A stretch of DNA of 64,000 bases from Roseovarius sp. TE539. Lineage in GTDB: Bacteria; Pseudomonadota; Alphaproteobacteria; Rhodobacterales; Rhodobacteraceae. Below are positions 46,912-58,315 of this stretch, one piece after another. Location: NCBI RefSeq assembly GCF_003298505.1, contig NZ_QNGB01000001.1, positions 124,001-188,000 on the forward strand. Reading direction: 5' to 3'. Position 1 is the stretch's first letter; each line of letters opens with the position of its first letter. Made by a program: the position numbers and the translations under genes. The notes beneath the pieces were generated by a model. It did not search any database, was not told the origin of the DNA, and was given only the letters and a program-made list of their open reading frames with translations.

Positions 46912-47520
46912 TCAGTCCACCACGCGCAGCGTAAGGTTGATCCGGCCTCCGTTAGGCAGCAGGCTGGAACTTCCGGGCCGGATACGATCCACCCCGTGAT
47001 GCACGAGGCGGGCCTCGCCCCCCATCACGGCGACATCCCCGGATTTCAGCCAGACCGATTCGGTGCGCCCGCCACGCTCGGTGTTGCCGATCCGGAAAAG
47101 GGCGTCATCACCCAGCGACACCGACAGGACCGGCCAGCCGAAATCCGCCTCGTCTCGATCCTGGTGAAGACCCATCCGCGCTCCTTCGGCATAATGGTTG
47201 ATCAAGCAGCAATCGGGTTCCCGTTCCAGCCCGGTAACGGCCTGCCATATCTCCAGCACCCGGGCCGGTATGGACGGCCATTCCCCGCCGGCCGGGTGAC
47301 GCGGCTCGTACCTGTATCCGCGCCTGTCCGAGACCCAGCCATATTTGCCCGCCGCGGTCATGCGCACCGACATGCGCCGGCCCCGTGGCGTCTCGGGCAC
47401 GAAGAGGGGCGCCTGGCTCGCGGCTTCGCGCAACTCCTCCAGGAGAGCCTGCTGTGCCGGGCGATCAAGGTACTCCTGGAAAATCTCCACACCGCGAACG
47501 GTCAGCGTCGGTTCCACCAT
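46912..47520 (-). CDS. alkB: AlkB-family 2-oxoglutarate/Fe(II) dioxygenase
   Basis: Repairs alkylated bases (1-methyladenine, 3-methylcytosine) by oxidative demethylation. The 202-residue protein has the iron ligands His119-x-Asp121 in GLHQDRDE and His174/175 in LVHHGVDR, and the 2-oxoglutarate/iron motif RINLTLR at 193-199. GAGGG five bases before ATG 47520 decides the start over a TTG one codon earlier. It is convergent with hutC and divergent from dnaK; no ada-type regulator is adjacent. Confidence 0.92.
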   Translation of the reverse strand: MVEPTLTVRGVEIFQEYLDRPAQQALLEELREAASQAPLFVPETPRGRRMSVRMTAAGKYGWVSDRRGYRYEPRHPAGGEWPSIPARVLEIWQAVTGLEREPDCCLINHYAEGARMGLHQDRDEADFGWPVLSVSLGDDALFRIGNTERGGRTESVWLKSGDVAVMGGEARLVHHGVDRIRPGSSSLLPNGGRINLTLRVVD

Positions 47521-47589
47521 CAAAACCCTCTTTCACCACGGGCCGTTACCTATTTGCCACGAAATTGTACAATCGCTTCCGCGCATTGG

Positions 47590-47619
47590 CTTGCAGCCCC
47601 TGACGCCCCTCCCTATATA
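47590..47619 (+). promoter_or_regulatory. RpoH-type heat-shock promoter of dnaK
   Basis: CTTGCA (47590-47595), 15 bases, then CCCTATATA (47611-47619) fits the heat-shock sigma factor pattern CTTG...CCYTATNT in its usual spacing, 109 bases before the dnaK start. A hairpin of 8 bp (ACGGCGCC / GGCGCCGT, 47631-47654) lies at the start of the leader. Confidence 0.7.
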
Positions 47620-47727
47620 CCCCTCGAAAGACGGCGCCTTTCAAGGGGCGCCGTAAATATATCGGGGGCGGATGCCGGAACGGGTCCGCGGCCCGCACCA
47701 TCGCCTGAACAGAAAGGGATCGAAAAC

Positions 47728-49644
<1,917 letters not shown>

Positions 49645-49647
49645 GCG

Positions 49648-49694
49648 CCCCGCTGACGGCATCTGCGGGGCCGGTCCGTAAACCGGGCCGGCCC
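49648..49694 (+). other. Two overlapping hairpins between dnaK and dnaJ
   Basis: CCCCGC/GCGGGG (49648-49653 with 49665-49670) and GGGCCGG/CCGGCCC (49668-49674 with 49688-49694) share three bases, so only one can form at a time. No U-run long enough for a strong terminator follows. They may set the ratio of DnaK to DnaJ. Confidence 0.5.
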
Positions 49695-49721
49695 TTGCCG
49701 TTCCGAGTATAGGAGAACCCG

Positions 49722-50882
49722 ATGGCCAAGCGCGATTATTACGACGTTCTGGGCGTATCCCGGGGCGCCTCGGCGGAGGATATCAAGAAAGCCTACCGCA
49801 AGAAGGCGAAGGAACTTCACCCCGACCGCAACAAGGAAAACCCGGAGGCCGAGACCGAATTCAAGGAAGCCGGTGAAGCCTACGACGTGCTCAAGGATGC
49901 GGAAAAGAAAGCCGCCTATGACCGGTTCGGCCATGCGGCTTTCGAAGGTGGTATGGGCGGTGGTGGCGGTGGCCCGCGGCCCGGCGCCGGCATGGGTGGC
50001 GGACAGGGTGATTTCGCCAGCGCTTTCTCGGACGTGTTCGACGATCTCTTCGGCGATTTCATGGGTGCCCGGGCGGGCGGTGGCGGCAGGCGCGCCGCGC
50101 GCGGGTCGGACTTGCGCTACAACATGCGCGTCACCCTGGAAGAAGCGTTCACCGGACTTCAGAAAACCATCAACGTACCCACGTCGGTGCCCTGTGAGGC
50201 CTGCAGCGGATCAGGGGCCGAGGGCGGGGCCGAACCGGCCACTTGCCCCACATGTTCAGGTATGGGCAAGGTGCGCGCCCAGCAGGGTTTCTTCACTGTC
50301 GAGCGCACCTGCCCCACCTGCTCGGGCCTTGGTCAGATCATCAAGAACCCCTGTGGAAGCTGCGGCGGCCAGGGCCGGGTTGAAAAGGATCGTGCCCTCA
50401 ACGTGAACATTCCAGCCGGTGTCGAAACCGGCACCCGCATCCGCCTTTCCGGCGAGGGTGAGGCCGGGATGCGCGGTGGACCACCGGGCGATCTCTACAT
50501 CTTCATCGAGGTCGAGAAGCACAAACTTTTCGAGCGGGATGAAATCAACCTCTTCTGCACTGTTCCCGTCTCGATGGCGTCCGCAGCTCTTGGTGGTGAC
50601 ATCGAAGTGCCCACAATCGACGGTGGACGCGCCCGCGTGAAAATCCCGTCCGGCAGCCAATCGGGCCGTCAGATGCGACTGCGCAACAAGGGCATGCCGG
50701 CCCTGCGGGGCGGTGGACGGGGCGACATGTTCATCGAACTCGCTGTCGAGACACCGGTCAACCTCACCTCGCGGCAGAAGGAATTGCTGCGCGAGTTCGA
50801 GGCGGAGTCTGAAGACAATAATCCCGAAAGCAAGAGCTTCTTCAAATCGGTCAAGAATTTCTGGGACAGCATGAAGGGCTGA
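49722..50882 (+). CDS. dnaJ: Chaperone protein DnaJ (Hsp40)
   Basis: Co-chaperone of 386 residues that delivers clients to DnaK and stimulates its ATPase. The J domain (1-70) contains the HPD triad in [12 protein letters not shown] Gly-rich linker follows (about 75-120), then the zinc region with four CxxCxG repeats ([32 protein letters not shown]), and C-terminal peptide-binding domains. GGAGAA lies six bases before the ATG. Type I DnaJ, full length. Confidence 0.98.
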   Translation: MAKRDYYDVLGVSRGASAEDIKKAYRKKAKELHPDRNKENPEAETEFKEAGEAYDVLKDAEKKAAYDRFGHAAFEGGMGGGGGGPRPGAGMGGGQGDFASAFSDVFDDLFGDFMGARAGGGGRRAARGSDLRYNMRVTLEEAFTGLQKTINVPTSVPCEACSGSGAEGGAEPATCPTCSGMGKVRAQQGFFTVERTCPTCSGLGQIIKNPCGSCGGQGRVEKDRALNVNIPAGVETGTRIRLSGEGEAGMRGGPPGDLYIFIEVEKHKLFERDEINLFCTVPVSMASAALGGDIEVPTIDGGRARVKIPSGSQSGRQMRLRNKGMPALRGGGRGDMFIELAVETPVNLTSRQKELLREFEAESEDNNPESKSFFKSVKNFWDSMKG

Positions 50883-51001
50883 CCGGCATTGCGGCGGCTG
50901 ATGTCCGGCCACACCAGCCGCCCGCAAACACTCGGGACGTCACGGGCCTCCGTCCGGGATGCGTTAACCATTCCCTAACGCTCCTGCGGCATCCTCCCGG
51001 C

Positions 51002-51763
51002 ATGGTCGGCTCACGTTCATTTTCCGATGCGTCACTGCCACTTTTCGCGGGCACTGCACCGGCGTCCAAGCGGCCCGAAACCGTCAAGCAGCCCTCCTAT
51101 ATCCGCGACCACCGGAAACGGCTGCGGGATCGGTTCCTTTCCGGCGGCGCAACCGCGATGCCGGATTACGAGTTGCTGGAACTGGTCCTGTTCCGTGCCG
51201 TGCCCCGGCAGGACATGAAACCGCTCGCCCGCCAACTGCTGGAAGTCTTCGGCGATTTCAACGCGGTGATCTCGGCGCCGCTGCCGCGCCTTCTGGAGGT
51301 TGCTGGCGTGGGTGAGGCCGTGGCAACAGAACTCAAGATCGTAGAGGCCGCATCGCATCGCCTGTCGCGCGCTCGCGTGCTGCAAAGGCAGGTAATATCA
51401 TCCTGGGATGCATTGCTGGATTATTGCCATACCACCATGGCCCACCGCGAGACCGAACAATTCCGCGTCTTCTTTCTTGACCGCAAGAACGTTCTCATAG
51501 CCGATGAGGAGCAGGCGCAGGGCACGGTGGATCATGTTCCGGTCTATCCGCGCGAGGTTGTCAAACGCGCCCTCGAACACAACGCGAGCGCCTTGATACT
51601 GGTTCACAACCACCCGTCAGGTGATCCCACGCCTTCATCCGCGGATATTGATATGACAGGCCAGATCCGCGACGCCGCCAGAACTCTCGGGATCGAACTC
51701 CATGATCATATAATAATCGGTCGATCCTGCGAGATCAGCTTTCGCGCGCGGGGATTTCTCTGA
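51002..51763 (+). CDS. radC: RadC/MPN+ (JAMM) domain protein
   Basis: 253-residue protein of the RadC family. An N-terminal helix-hairpin-helix-like region (LPRLLEVAGVGEAVATELKI) is followed by the JAB/MPN+ domain with the metal motif HNHPSGDPTPSSAD near residues 203-216. Its DNA-repair role is historical and unproven; the domain is that of a zinc metalloprotease. No Shine-Dalgarno sequence precedes ATG 51002, so it may be translated from a short or leaderless mRNA. Confidence 0.9.
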   Translation: MVGSRSFSDASLPLFAGTAPASKRPETVKQPSYIRDHRKRLRDRFLSGGATAMPDYELLELVLFRAVPRQDMKPLARQLLEVFGDFNAVISAPLPRLLEVAGVGEAVATELKIVEAASHRLSRARVLQRQVISSWDALLDYCHTTMAHRETEQFRVFFLDRKNVLIADEEQAQGTVDHVPVYPREVVKRALEHNASALILVHNHPSGDPTPSSADIDMTGQIRDAARTLGIELHDHIIIGRSCEISFRARGFL

Positions 51764-51789
51764 CACCGTTTCAATCCGTGTACCCGCTG

Positions 51790-53334
51790 CTACCTGACCC
51801 AGATTTCGACCCGTCTGTTGGCGCTGCGGCCCCAATCGCTATCGTCGCAAGCCATAGGCATCGCCTCGCCGAATCCCGCCGTTTCCAGATCGACGCGCGA
51901 CAGGTCTGCCGTCTCGGTGGCATCGATCACGGCCTTGCGCACGGTATCGGCCCGGCGCCGGGCAATTCGTCGATTGGCCTGCGCCGGGCCCTCCCCGTCG
52001 CTGAACCCCGCGAAAACCAGGCGGCGTTCGTCATACTCTCCCGTTTCCAGCGCGCGGGCCAGCCGGCCTATATTGGCCCGTGATTGCGCATCGGGGCGTG
52101 CCGAGCCCGGTTCGAATCGGAAAGTCGTGGTCAGCCGTTGGAGGGGTGCCAATGTCTGAACCATCGTTTTCAGATCCTTCAGCGTCACCTCGTCACCCGC
52201 CCTCAGGATCGCGTTCGCAAAGCGTTCTCCCTGTGCGGAGATGGCAATTTCCTCCGGCTGCTGATCCACGTACCCGGCGCGCCGGATCACCAGCTGCGCT
52301 GAACGGTTTCTGCTGAACGCCAGAAACTCTCGCACCAGTTTCGGAAAACGCCGTGCCGGAAGGTAAAGGAAAACCGGCGCCGTGAGGGGGTAATCCTCGG
52401 TCTTGATCGACCAACGGGTTGCGCGCACGGAAAACCCGCAGGCCCCCTCAAGCGCCAACGCCCGCGCCAATCCCGATATGGACCGGCTTGTTACTCCGAT
52501 TGCGAAAGGATTTTTCGCCACGCTACGGCCGAGCTCCGCCGGATCTGCATGAAGCTCCGCTTGCGCTGTATCCTCGCCGCGCAAAAGATGTTTTTGCATC
52601 ACCTGTCCCAACCCTGACTGCGGATCGTGCAGATGCAGATCGATCGGAGCATCGACGCCGCCAAGTCCGGACCAGTTGTCGATCTTTCCGGTCAGCACCT
52701 TCACAAGGTTGCGGATTGAAATGCCGACAACGGGATTATCCGCCGCAACGATCGGCACCAAGGCATCCAGGGCCAGAACAAGGCTGCGCCGTCCATCGCT
52801 CAGGTCTCCGAGCCCGGCATCCTGCGCACGCCGCATCTCGTCCTCTCGGACCTCACGAATGGACATGACGATATCGGCCTCGTTTGCAAGAAGATCGGCA
52901 AATCCTTCGTCCGAATTGGTCAGCCGGAATATGAAGCGGCCGCGTGTCTGTCCGGTCTCGCGATCCGAAAGGACATAGATAAGCCGGTCGTCCCCTGCAG
53001 CGTCGCGCCGCAATTCCATCCCGTTGCGCAGTGCGAACGCCTCGATCAACGCGGGCATGAGCACACGGCCAACCGTCGGCGCACCGGAAAATCTTGCTTC
53101 TGCAACGAAATCTTCGAGATTGGGGCACCCCGGACCGTCGCACAGAACACCCGAGCCATCGACCGTCAATTCACCATAAATGGTGTCCACCCGATAGAAC
53201 TCACCATCGTAACCCAGAAGGTTTCCGGAGATTTCGACATCTCCGTCGCGCGAGGTCAGCGTGACATCCTGCGCGACGGCCTCGGCGCCCACGGTCATAA
53301 GTGCGGCCAGAAACGCCACACACAGAAATTTCAT
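51790..53334 (-). CDS. PstS-like substrate-binding / OmpA-domain envelope protein
   Basis: 514-residue exported protein. A signal peptide (MKFLCVAFLAALMTVGAEAVA) is followed by a short beta region, then a type II periplasmic binding domain of the phosphate-receptor type (GIGV-like and NPVVGISIRNLVKVLTGKIDNWSGLGG segments, about 80-350). A C-terminal OmpA peptidoglycan-binding domain (about 400-514) has FAGFSDGEGPAQANRRIARRRADTV and ends SANRRVEIWV. It is probably anchored to the cell wall. The ligand is not known. Another exported protein of unknown function is encoded 24 bases upstream on the same strand. Confidence 0.8.
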   Translation of the reverse strand: MKFLCVAFLAALMTVGAEAVAQDVTLTSRDGDVEISGNLLGYDGEFYRVDTIYGELTVDGSGVLCDGPGCPNLEDFVAEARFSGAPTVGRVLMPALIEAFALRNGMELRRDAAGDDRLIYVLSDRETGQTRGRFIFRLTNSDEGFADLLANEADIVMSIREVREDEMRRAQDAGLGDLSDGRRSLVLALDALVPIVAADNPVVGISIRNLVKVLTGKIDNWSGLGGVDAPIDLHLHDPQSGLGQVMQKHLLRGEDTAQAELHADPAELGRSVAKNPFAIGVTSRSISGLARALALEGACGFSVRATRWSIKTEDYPLTAPVFLYLPARRFPKLVREFLAFSRNRSAQLVIRRAGYVDQQPEEIAISAQGERFANAILRAGDEVTLKDLKTMVQTLAPLQRLTTTFRFEPGSARPDAQSRANIGRLARALETGEYDERRLVFAGFSDGEGPAQANRRIARRRADTVRKAVIDATETADLSRVDLETAGFGEAMPMACDDSDWGRSANRRVEIWVR

Positions 53335-53358
53335 CGAGTGACCCCCGGTCGCCACACA

Positions 53359-54432
53359 TCAGTTGCGCGCGATACTCAGGTCTTCGACCAGGTTTTTCAA
53401 CACCAGATAATCACCGACGGCATTGCAGCCGGGCATTGAAAGCACGAGGTCCTGCGCTTGAAGTTTTCCATTCTCGGCCAGATCTATGGCTTGTGCCTCG
53501 ACATCGCGGTCACAGTTTTCCCGTGTCACTTCGGCTTCGACACGGATGCTCACTGCTCCGTCACGTTTCGCGATTCCACTGGGAAATGTATAGACCTCCG
53601 CCATCAACGGTTCGGCCATCTCGGGATCGCCAAGGCGGGTCAGAAAACCGCCATTCCCGCGCGCGGCAACCGACATGTCACGGCTCGCTTCCGCCCAGAC
53701 ATGGCCCTCGTCCTCATATCCCGCACCATATTCAAGCGCATGAATCTGCAGGCCACTGGCACCTTTCCACTGCACAACCACGCGATCATAATATTCAAGG
53801 GATGTTACTTCGGCGTTGGCAACGGCCCCCTCGCCATTCGCGAAGGCCGCGATGAACACGGATTTTTTCGACAGGGCCGGAACCAGCATTTCGCTTGTTC
53901 CGGAAAGGTCGGTCGCACCGGTGAACATCATGCCATTATGATGCAACGTGAACCGCTCGTTCGTCATGCAGGGCACAGTCAGCGTCAGCCTGACCATTGC
54001 GGCGGCAACTGTTTCCGCTTGCATGTCATATTCGCAGGCGAAATTCGGTGTAGGCTCTTCGGGAGGAGGGTCGGATATCGGCGCATCCTCCAGAGCCACG
54101 CGGGTGAGCGGGGGAGACGGAAGAGGCGCAGGAATTCCGCGGCTCGCCGGTGGCCTTGGCAGTGCCGAAGTCAGCTCGATTTCCGATAGTGTCATGTCCT
54201 CGGTGCGCGGGGCCTCGGGCGCGGCAAGTGCCGCAGCGTCCGGTGCTTCCGCGTCCGTCACGTCCGGTTTTTCCACCTCGGCCTCGATGGCAGCACCTTC
54301 TACAACGCTCTGCGCGCTTACCACCGGCGCCGATGTCACGTCAGGCCCACCGCCGATCTGCATGAAATGGCCGATTCCCATGGCGCATGCCAAGGTGCCC
54401 CCGGAAATAGCCGCCAGTCTCATTTTTGACAT
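53359..54432 (-). CDS. Hypothetical exported/membrane-anchored protein
   Basis: I do not recognise this 357-residue protein. Residues 7-25 form a hydrophobic signal or anchor (LAAISGGTLACAMGIGHFM). A Pro/Ala/Glu-rich linker runs to about 130 (PPASRGIPAPLPSPPLT). A globular part then follows with several Cys (FACEYDMQ, VPCMTNERF, ENCDRD, MPGCNA) that could form disulfides in the periplasm. GGAGGGC precedes ATG 54432. It lies directly upstream of the PstS/OmpA-like gene and probably shares its transcript, which suggests a joint envelope role. Confidence 0.7.
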   Translation of the reverse strand: MSKMRLAAISGGTLACAMGIGHFMQIGGGPDVTSAPVVSAQSVVEGAAIEAEVEKPDVTDAEAPDAAALAAPEAPRTEDMTLSEIELTSALPRPPASRGIPAPLPSPPLTRVALEDAPISDPPPEEPTPNFACEYDMQAETVAAAMVRLTLTVPCMTNERFTLHHNGMMFTGATDLSGTSEMLVPALSKKSVFIAAFANGEGAVANAEVTSLEYYDRVVVQWKGASGLQIHALEYGAGYEDEGHVWAEASRDMSVAARGNGGFLTRLGDPEMAEPLMAEVYTFPSGIAKRDGAVSIRVEAEVTRENCDRDVEAQAIDLAENGKLQAQDLVLSMPGCNAVGDYLVLKNLVEDLSIARN

Positions 54433-54548
54433 AATGCCCTCCCGCCCGTTCATCAGGCTGGGAGAAGGCTATTTCCGGAAAACGGCTGCGCTGTGGCACC
54501 AAAACGGAGTCATTCGGGCCACATCAAGGCAAAAGCCGGCCAAACGGG

Positions 54549-57260
54549 TCAGGCAACCTTGCCATGGCAATGCTTGAACTTTTTGCCCGACCCGCACGGG
54601 CATTGCGCGTTACGCCCGGGATTGCCCCATGTCGTCGGATCCGATTCCACGAAACCCTCGGGTGACGAATCGGCAACCGGCGATCCAGTGGCATCGCCCG
54701 GATGCTTCGCTTCGGTCTCCTGCTCCATCGCGATGCGTTGCTGCTCCATCTCCTGCATCATCGCTTCGCGCTCCTCCTCCGTCATCGGACGAATCTGGGC
54801 AAGTTTCTGGGTCACTTCCTGGCGCAGGCTGTCGAGCATCGATTCGAAAAGCTGGAACGCCTCGGTCTTGTATTCATTGAGAGGGTCGCGCTGTGCATAG
54901 CCGCGAAAGCCAACAACGCTGCGCAGGTGCTCAAGGGTCAGAAGGTGATCGCGCCACTTCGAATCTATCGTCTGCAAAAGAACCTGCTTTTCGATCATGC
55001 GCATGTTCTCGGCACCGAACTGGGCCGCCTTCTGCGCCATCATCTCGTCGGCGGCATCCTCCAGCCTTTCGCCGATCTGTTCGTCGTCAACGCCTTCCTC
55101 CTCGGCCCAGTCCGCGACAGGAAGGTCCATGTTCAATGTCTCTGTCACGGCCTTGTGCAGCCCTTCCGTGTCCCACTGATCGGCATAGGTCTTGGGGGGC
55201 ATGTGGGTATCGATCATGTCGTCGATCACCTCGTTGCGCATGTCCTGAACGATCTCGGACAAATCATCGGCCTTCATGATGTCCAGCCGTTGTTTGAAGA
55301 TCACCTTGCGCTGCTCGTTCATCACGTCATCGAACTTCAGAAGCTGCTTGCGGATATCGAAATTGCGGGCTTCCACCTTGGCCTGGGCCCGTTCGAGGGA
55401 TTTGTTGACCCACGGGTGAATGATCGCCTCGCCTTCTTTCATCCCGAGGCCCGACAGAACTTTTTCAAGCCTGTCAGACCCGAAGATGCGCATGAGATCA
55501 TCCTCCAGACACAGGAAGAACGCCGTCCGCCCGGGATCGCCCTGCCGGCCCGAACGACCACGCAACTGATTGTCGATCCGGCGGCTTTCATGGCGCTCGG
55601 ACGCCAGGACAAAGAGGCCACCCGCCTCCAGAACCTTTTTCTTCTCGTCGGAGTGCTCGGCCTCGATCCGCTTGCGCAGTTCCTCGGGATCAGCATCGGG
55701 ATCGGCGTCAAGCGCCTCGATCACCTTCAGTTCCACATTCCCGCCAAGTTGTATGTCCGTCCCCCGGCCGGCCATGTTCGTGGCGATTGTCACCGCGCCC
55801 AGCTTGCCCGCCTCGGCGATGATCTGTGCCTCCTTCTCATGCTGTCTGGCGTTAAGAACGTTATGTTTGATTCCCGCGTTCTCCAGGAGGTTGCTCAGCA
55901 TTTCCGACTTGTCGATGGAAGTCGTGCCGACAAGGATGGGCTGACCCTTTTCATGGGCCACGCGGATCGATTCGATGATCGCGTTGAGCTTGTCATGTGT
56001 GGTGCGGTAGACAGCGTCATCCTCGTCCACCCGCGCGATCGGCATGTTGGTCGGCACCTCGACAACGCCGAGACCGTAAATTTCCATGAATTCCTCGGCC
56101 TCGGTCACCGCGGTTCCGGTCATGCCGGACAGCGTTTCGTAAAGGCGGAAATAGTTCTGGAACGTCACCTGTGCCAGCGTGACGTTCTCGGGGCGAATCT
56201 CGCAGCCTTCCTTGGCCTCGATCGCCTGGTGCAGGCCTTCCGAAAGCCGCCGGCCGGGCATCATGCGGCCGGTGAACTCGTCAATCAGCACTACCTCGCC
56301 ATTCCGGACGATATAGTCCTTGTCCTTCTGGAACAGCTTGTGCGCCCGGAGCCCCTGATTGACATGATGCACGATGGTCGTGCTTTCGGGATCGTAAAGC
56401 GATTGTTCCGTCGGCAGGATTTCCTTTTCGTGCAGCACTTCCTCGAGAAATTCGTTGCCCTCGTCGGTGAAGGTCACGTTCTTGGTTTTCTCGTCGATCG
56501 TGTAATGCTCTTCGGAAAGTTCCGGGATCAGCTTGTCGATCGTAACGTAGAGGTCGCTGCGGTCCTGTGCAGGCCCCGATATGATCAGCGGCGTGCGCGC
56601 CTCGTCGATCAGGATGCTGTCGACCTCGTCAACGATCGCAAAATTGTGACCGCGCTGATTCATTTCGCTCAACTCGGATTTCATGTTGTCGCGAAGATAA
56701 TCGAAACCCAGCTCGTTGTTGGTCGCGTATGTGATATCGGCCGCGTACGCGGCTTTTTTCTCGTCCTCCGGTTGCTGCGGATACACCACCCCCGTTGTCA
56801 TCCCGAGCGCGCCATAGACCTTGCCCATCCAGTCCGCATCGCGCCGGGCGAGGTAATCGTTCACGGTGACGATATGCACGCCCTTCCCGGTCAGCGCATG
56901 CAGATAGGCCGGGAAGGTCGCAACAAGGGTCTTGCCTTCACCGGTCTTCATCTCGCTGATATTGCCTTGGTGCAGGAAAATCCCCCCCATCAACTGCACG
57001 TCGAAGGCCCGCAGGCCAAGGGCCCGGCGGGCAGCCTCGCGGCAGACGGCAAACGCCTCGGGGAGAAGGGCATCAAGGCTTTCACCCTGTGTTATCCTGT
57101 CCCGGAATTCGACGGTTTTCTCTTTCAATTGCGCATCGGAAAGTGCCGCGGTTTCCGGCTCCAGCGCATTGATCTTCGCGACGGTCGGCCGTGTCGCCTT
57201 GATCTTGCGGTCGTTCGGCGTGCCAAACACCTTACGGGCGACGGTTCCAATACCCAGCAT
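54549..57260 (-). CDS. secA: Preprotein translocase ATPase SecA
   Basis: Motor of the general secretion pathway, 903 residues. Visible are the Walker A region [17 protein letters not shown], the DEAD-like [17 protein letters not shown], the second nucleotide domain ([35 protein letters not shown]), helical scaffold domains and the C-terminal zinc-binding tail [14 protein letters not shown] that binds SecB. Full length. It is divergent from the parvulin gene, an order common in alphaproteobacteria. Confidence 0.98.
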   Translation of the reverse strand: MLGIGTVARKVFGTPNDRKIKATRPTVAKINALEPETAALSDAQLKEKTVEFRDRITQGESLDALLPEAFAVCREAARRALGLRAFDVQLMGGIFLHQGNISEMKTGEGKTLVATFPAYLHALTGKGVHIVTVNDYLARRDADWMGKVYGALGMTTGVVYPQQPEDEKKAAYAADITYATNNELGFDYLRDNMKSELSEMNQRGHNFAIVDEVDSILIDEARTPLIISGPAQDRSDLYVTIDKLIPELSEEHYTIDEKTKNVTFTDEGNEFLEEVLHEKEILPTEQSLYDPESTTIVHHVNQGLRAHKLFQKDKDYIVRNGEVVLIDEFTGRMMPGRRLSEGLHQAIEAKEGCEIRPENVTLAQVTFQNYFRLYETLSGMTGTAVTEAEEFMEIYGLGVVEVPTNMPIARVDEDDAVYRTTHDKLNAIIESIRVAHEKGQPILVGTTSIDKSEMLSNLLENAGIKHNVLNARQHEKEAQIIAEAGKLGAVTIATNMAGRGTDIQLGGNVELKVIEALDADPDADPEELRKRIEAEHSDEKKKVLEAGGLFVLASERHESRRIDNQLRGRSGRQGDPGRTAFFLCLEDDLMRIFGSDRLEKVLSGLGMKEGEAIIHPWVNKSLERAQAKVEARNFDIRKQLLKFDDVMNEQRKVIFKQRLDIMKADDLSEIVQDMRNEVIDDMIDTHMPPKTYADQWDTEGLHKAVTETLNMDLPVADWAEEEGVDDEQIGERLEDAADEMMAQKAAQFGAENMRMIEKQVLLQTIDSKWRDHLLTLEHLRSVVGFRGYAQRDPLNEYKTEAFQLFESMLDSLRQEVTQKLAQIRPMTEEEREAMMQEMEQQRIAMEQETEAKHPGDATGSPVADSSPEGFVESDPTTWGNPGRNAQCPCGSGKKFKHCHGKVA

Positions 57261-57449
57261 TTACTATCCGATCCGGTCTTTTGACTTTCCGTGAAAGGCA
57301 ATTGCTTGCCCCGTTTCCAATGCAGCCCTACAACGGGCGCAATATGGCAGGCACGCCTTGATCCTATGGCGATGTAAGGGGCAGCCGTCAGAGTGTCAAC
57401 GTCGCGCACCCGCGCGCCCAGCAAAGCAGCATCTGCAAAGGAAATCACC

Positions 57450-58313
57450 ATGCTCGAACGCCTGAAATCACTTCCGGTCACGGCGATTGCCGCGCTCGCC
57501 TTCGCCGCGCTCCCCGCAAACGCGCAGGATGAGTCGACGCCCGATGCCGATACGGTAGTGGCGACTGTCGACGGAACCGACATCACGCTCGGCCACATGA
57601 TCGCCCTGCGTTCGAGCCTGCCACAACAATACGATCAGTTGCCACCCGAAGTGCTGTTTGACGGAATCCTCAATCAACTTGTCCAGCAGACATTGCTTTC
57701 CCAATCTTTCGAGGGAGAGATTTCCAGGCGTGGCCAGCTGATGCTCGAGAACGAGCGCCGCGCGACCGTCTCCAGTGAAATCCTTGCCGGGGTGGCCGAA
57801 CGTGCGGTCACCGAAGAAGCGGTGCAGGACGCCTATGAAGCGCAATACGCGAATGCCGACCAGAAAACCGAATACAAGGCCGCGCACATTCTGGTCGAGA
57901 CCGAGGAGGAGGCCGCAAGCCTGATCGAAGAGCTTCGCGATGGTGCCGATTTCGCTGCACTGGCAAAGGAACATTCCACCGGTCCGTCCAGCGCCGGTGG
58001 CGGTGATCTGGGCTGGTTCGCAACCGGCACCATGGTTGCACCCTTTGAAGAGGCCGTCGCGGACCTCGAGCCCGGCACCATCTCGGACCCGGTCAAGACA
58101 CAGTTCGGCTGGCACGTGATCCGCCTGAACGAAACCCGGATGCAGGAAACGCCCGAGCTGGGCGAGGTGCGCGCCGACCTGGAACAGCAGATTCGCGAAA
58201 CCGCCATCGAGGCTCATGTCGCGGAACTTCGGGAACCGGCGGATATTGACCAGATCGGAGACGGCGAGATTGACCCGGCGCTCATCAGCCAGTTCGATTT
58301 GCTGGAAAACTGA
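57450..58313 (+). CDS. Periplasmic parvulin-type peptidyl-prolyl isomerase
   Basis: 287-residue folding catalyst exported by a signal peptide (residues 1-25, ending PANA before QDE). A SurA/PrsA-like helical N-domain covers about 30-140. The PpiC rotamase domain (about 145-245) has AAHILVETEEEA, the GDLGWFATGTMVAPFEEA block and FGWHVIRL. AAGGAAA seven bases before ATG 57450 decides the start. argJ begins two bases after its stop region. Confidence 0.9.
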   Translation: MLERLKSLPVTAIAALAFAALPANAQDESTPDADTVVATVDGTDITLGHMIALRSSLPQQYDQLPPEVLFDGILNQLVQQTLLSQSFEGEISRRGQLMLENERRATVSSEILAGVAERAVTEEAVQDAYEAQYANADQKTEYKAAHILVETEEEAASLIEELRDGADFAALAKEHSTGPSSAGGGDLGWFATGTMVAPFEEAVADLEPGTISDPVKTQFGWHVIRLNETRMQETPELGEVRADLEQQIRETAIEAHVAELREPADIDQIGDGEIDPALISQFDLLEN

Positions 58314-58315
58314 CC

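Noticed and set aside
46996..47727. In-frame extension upstream of dnaK
   Set aside because: It overlaps alkB on the other strand and the heat-shock promoter; DnaK begins at the canonical [14 protein letters not shown].
54702..57284. Plus-strand open frame of 860 codons opposite secA
   Set aside because: Shadow of secA, with no domain and no start signal.
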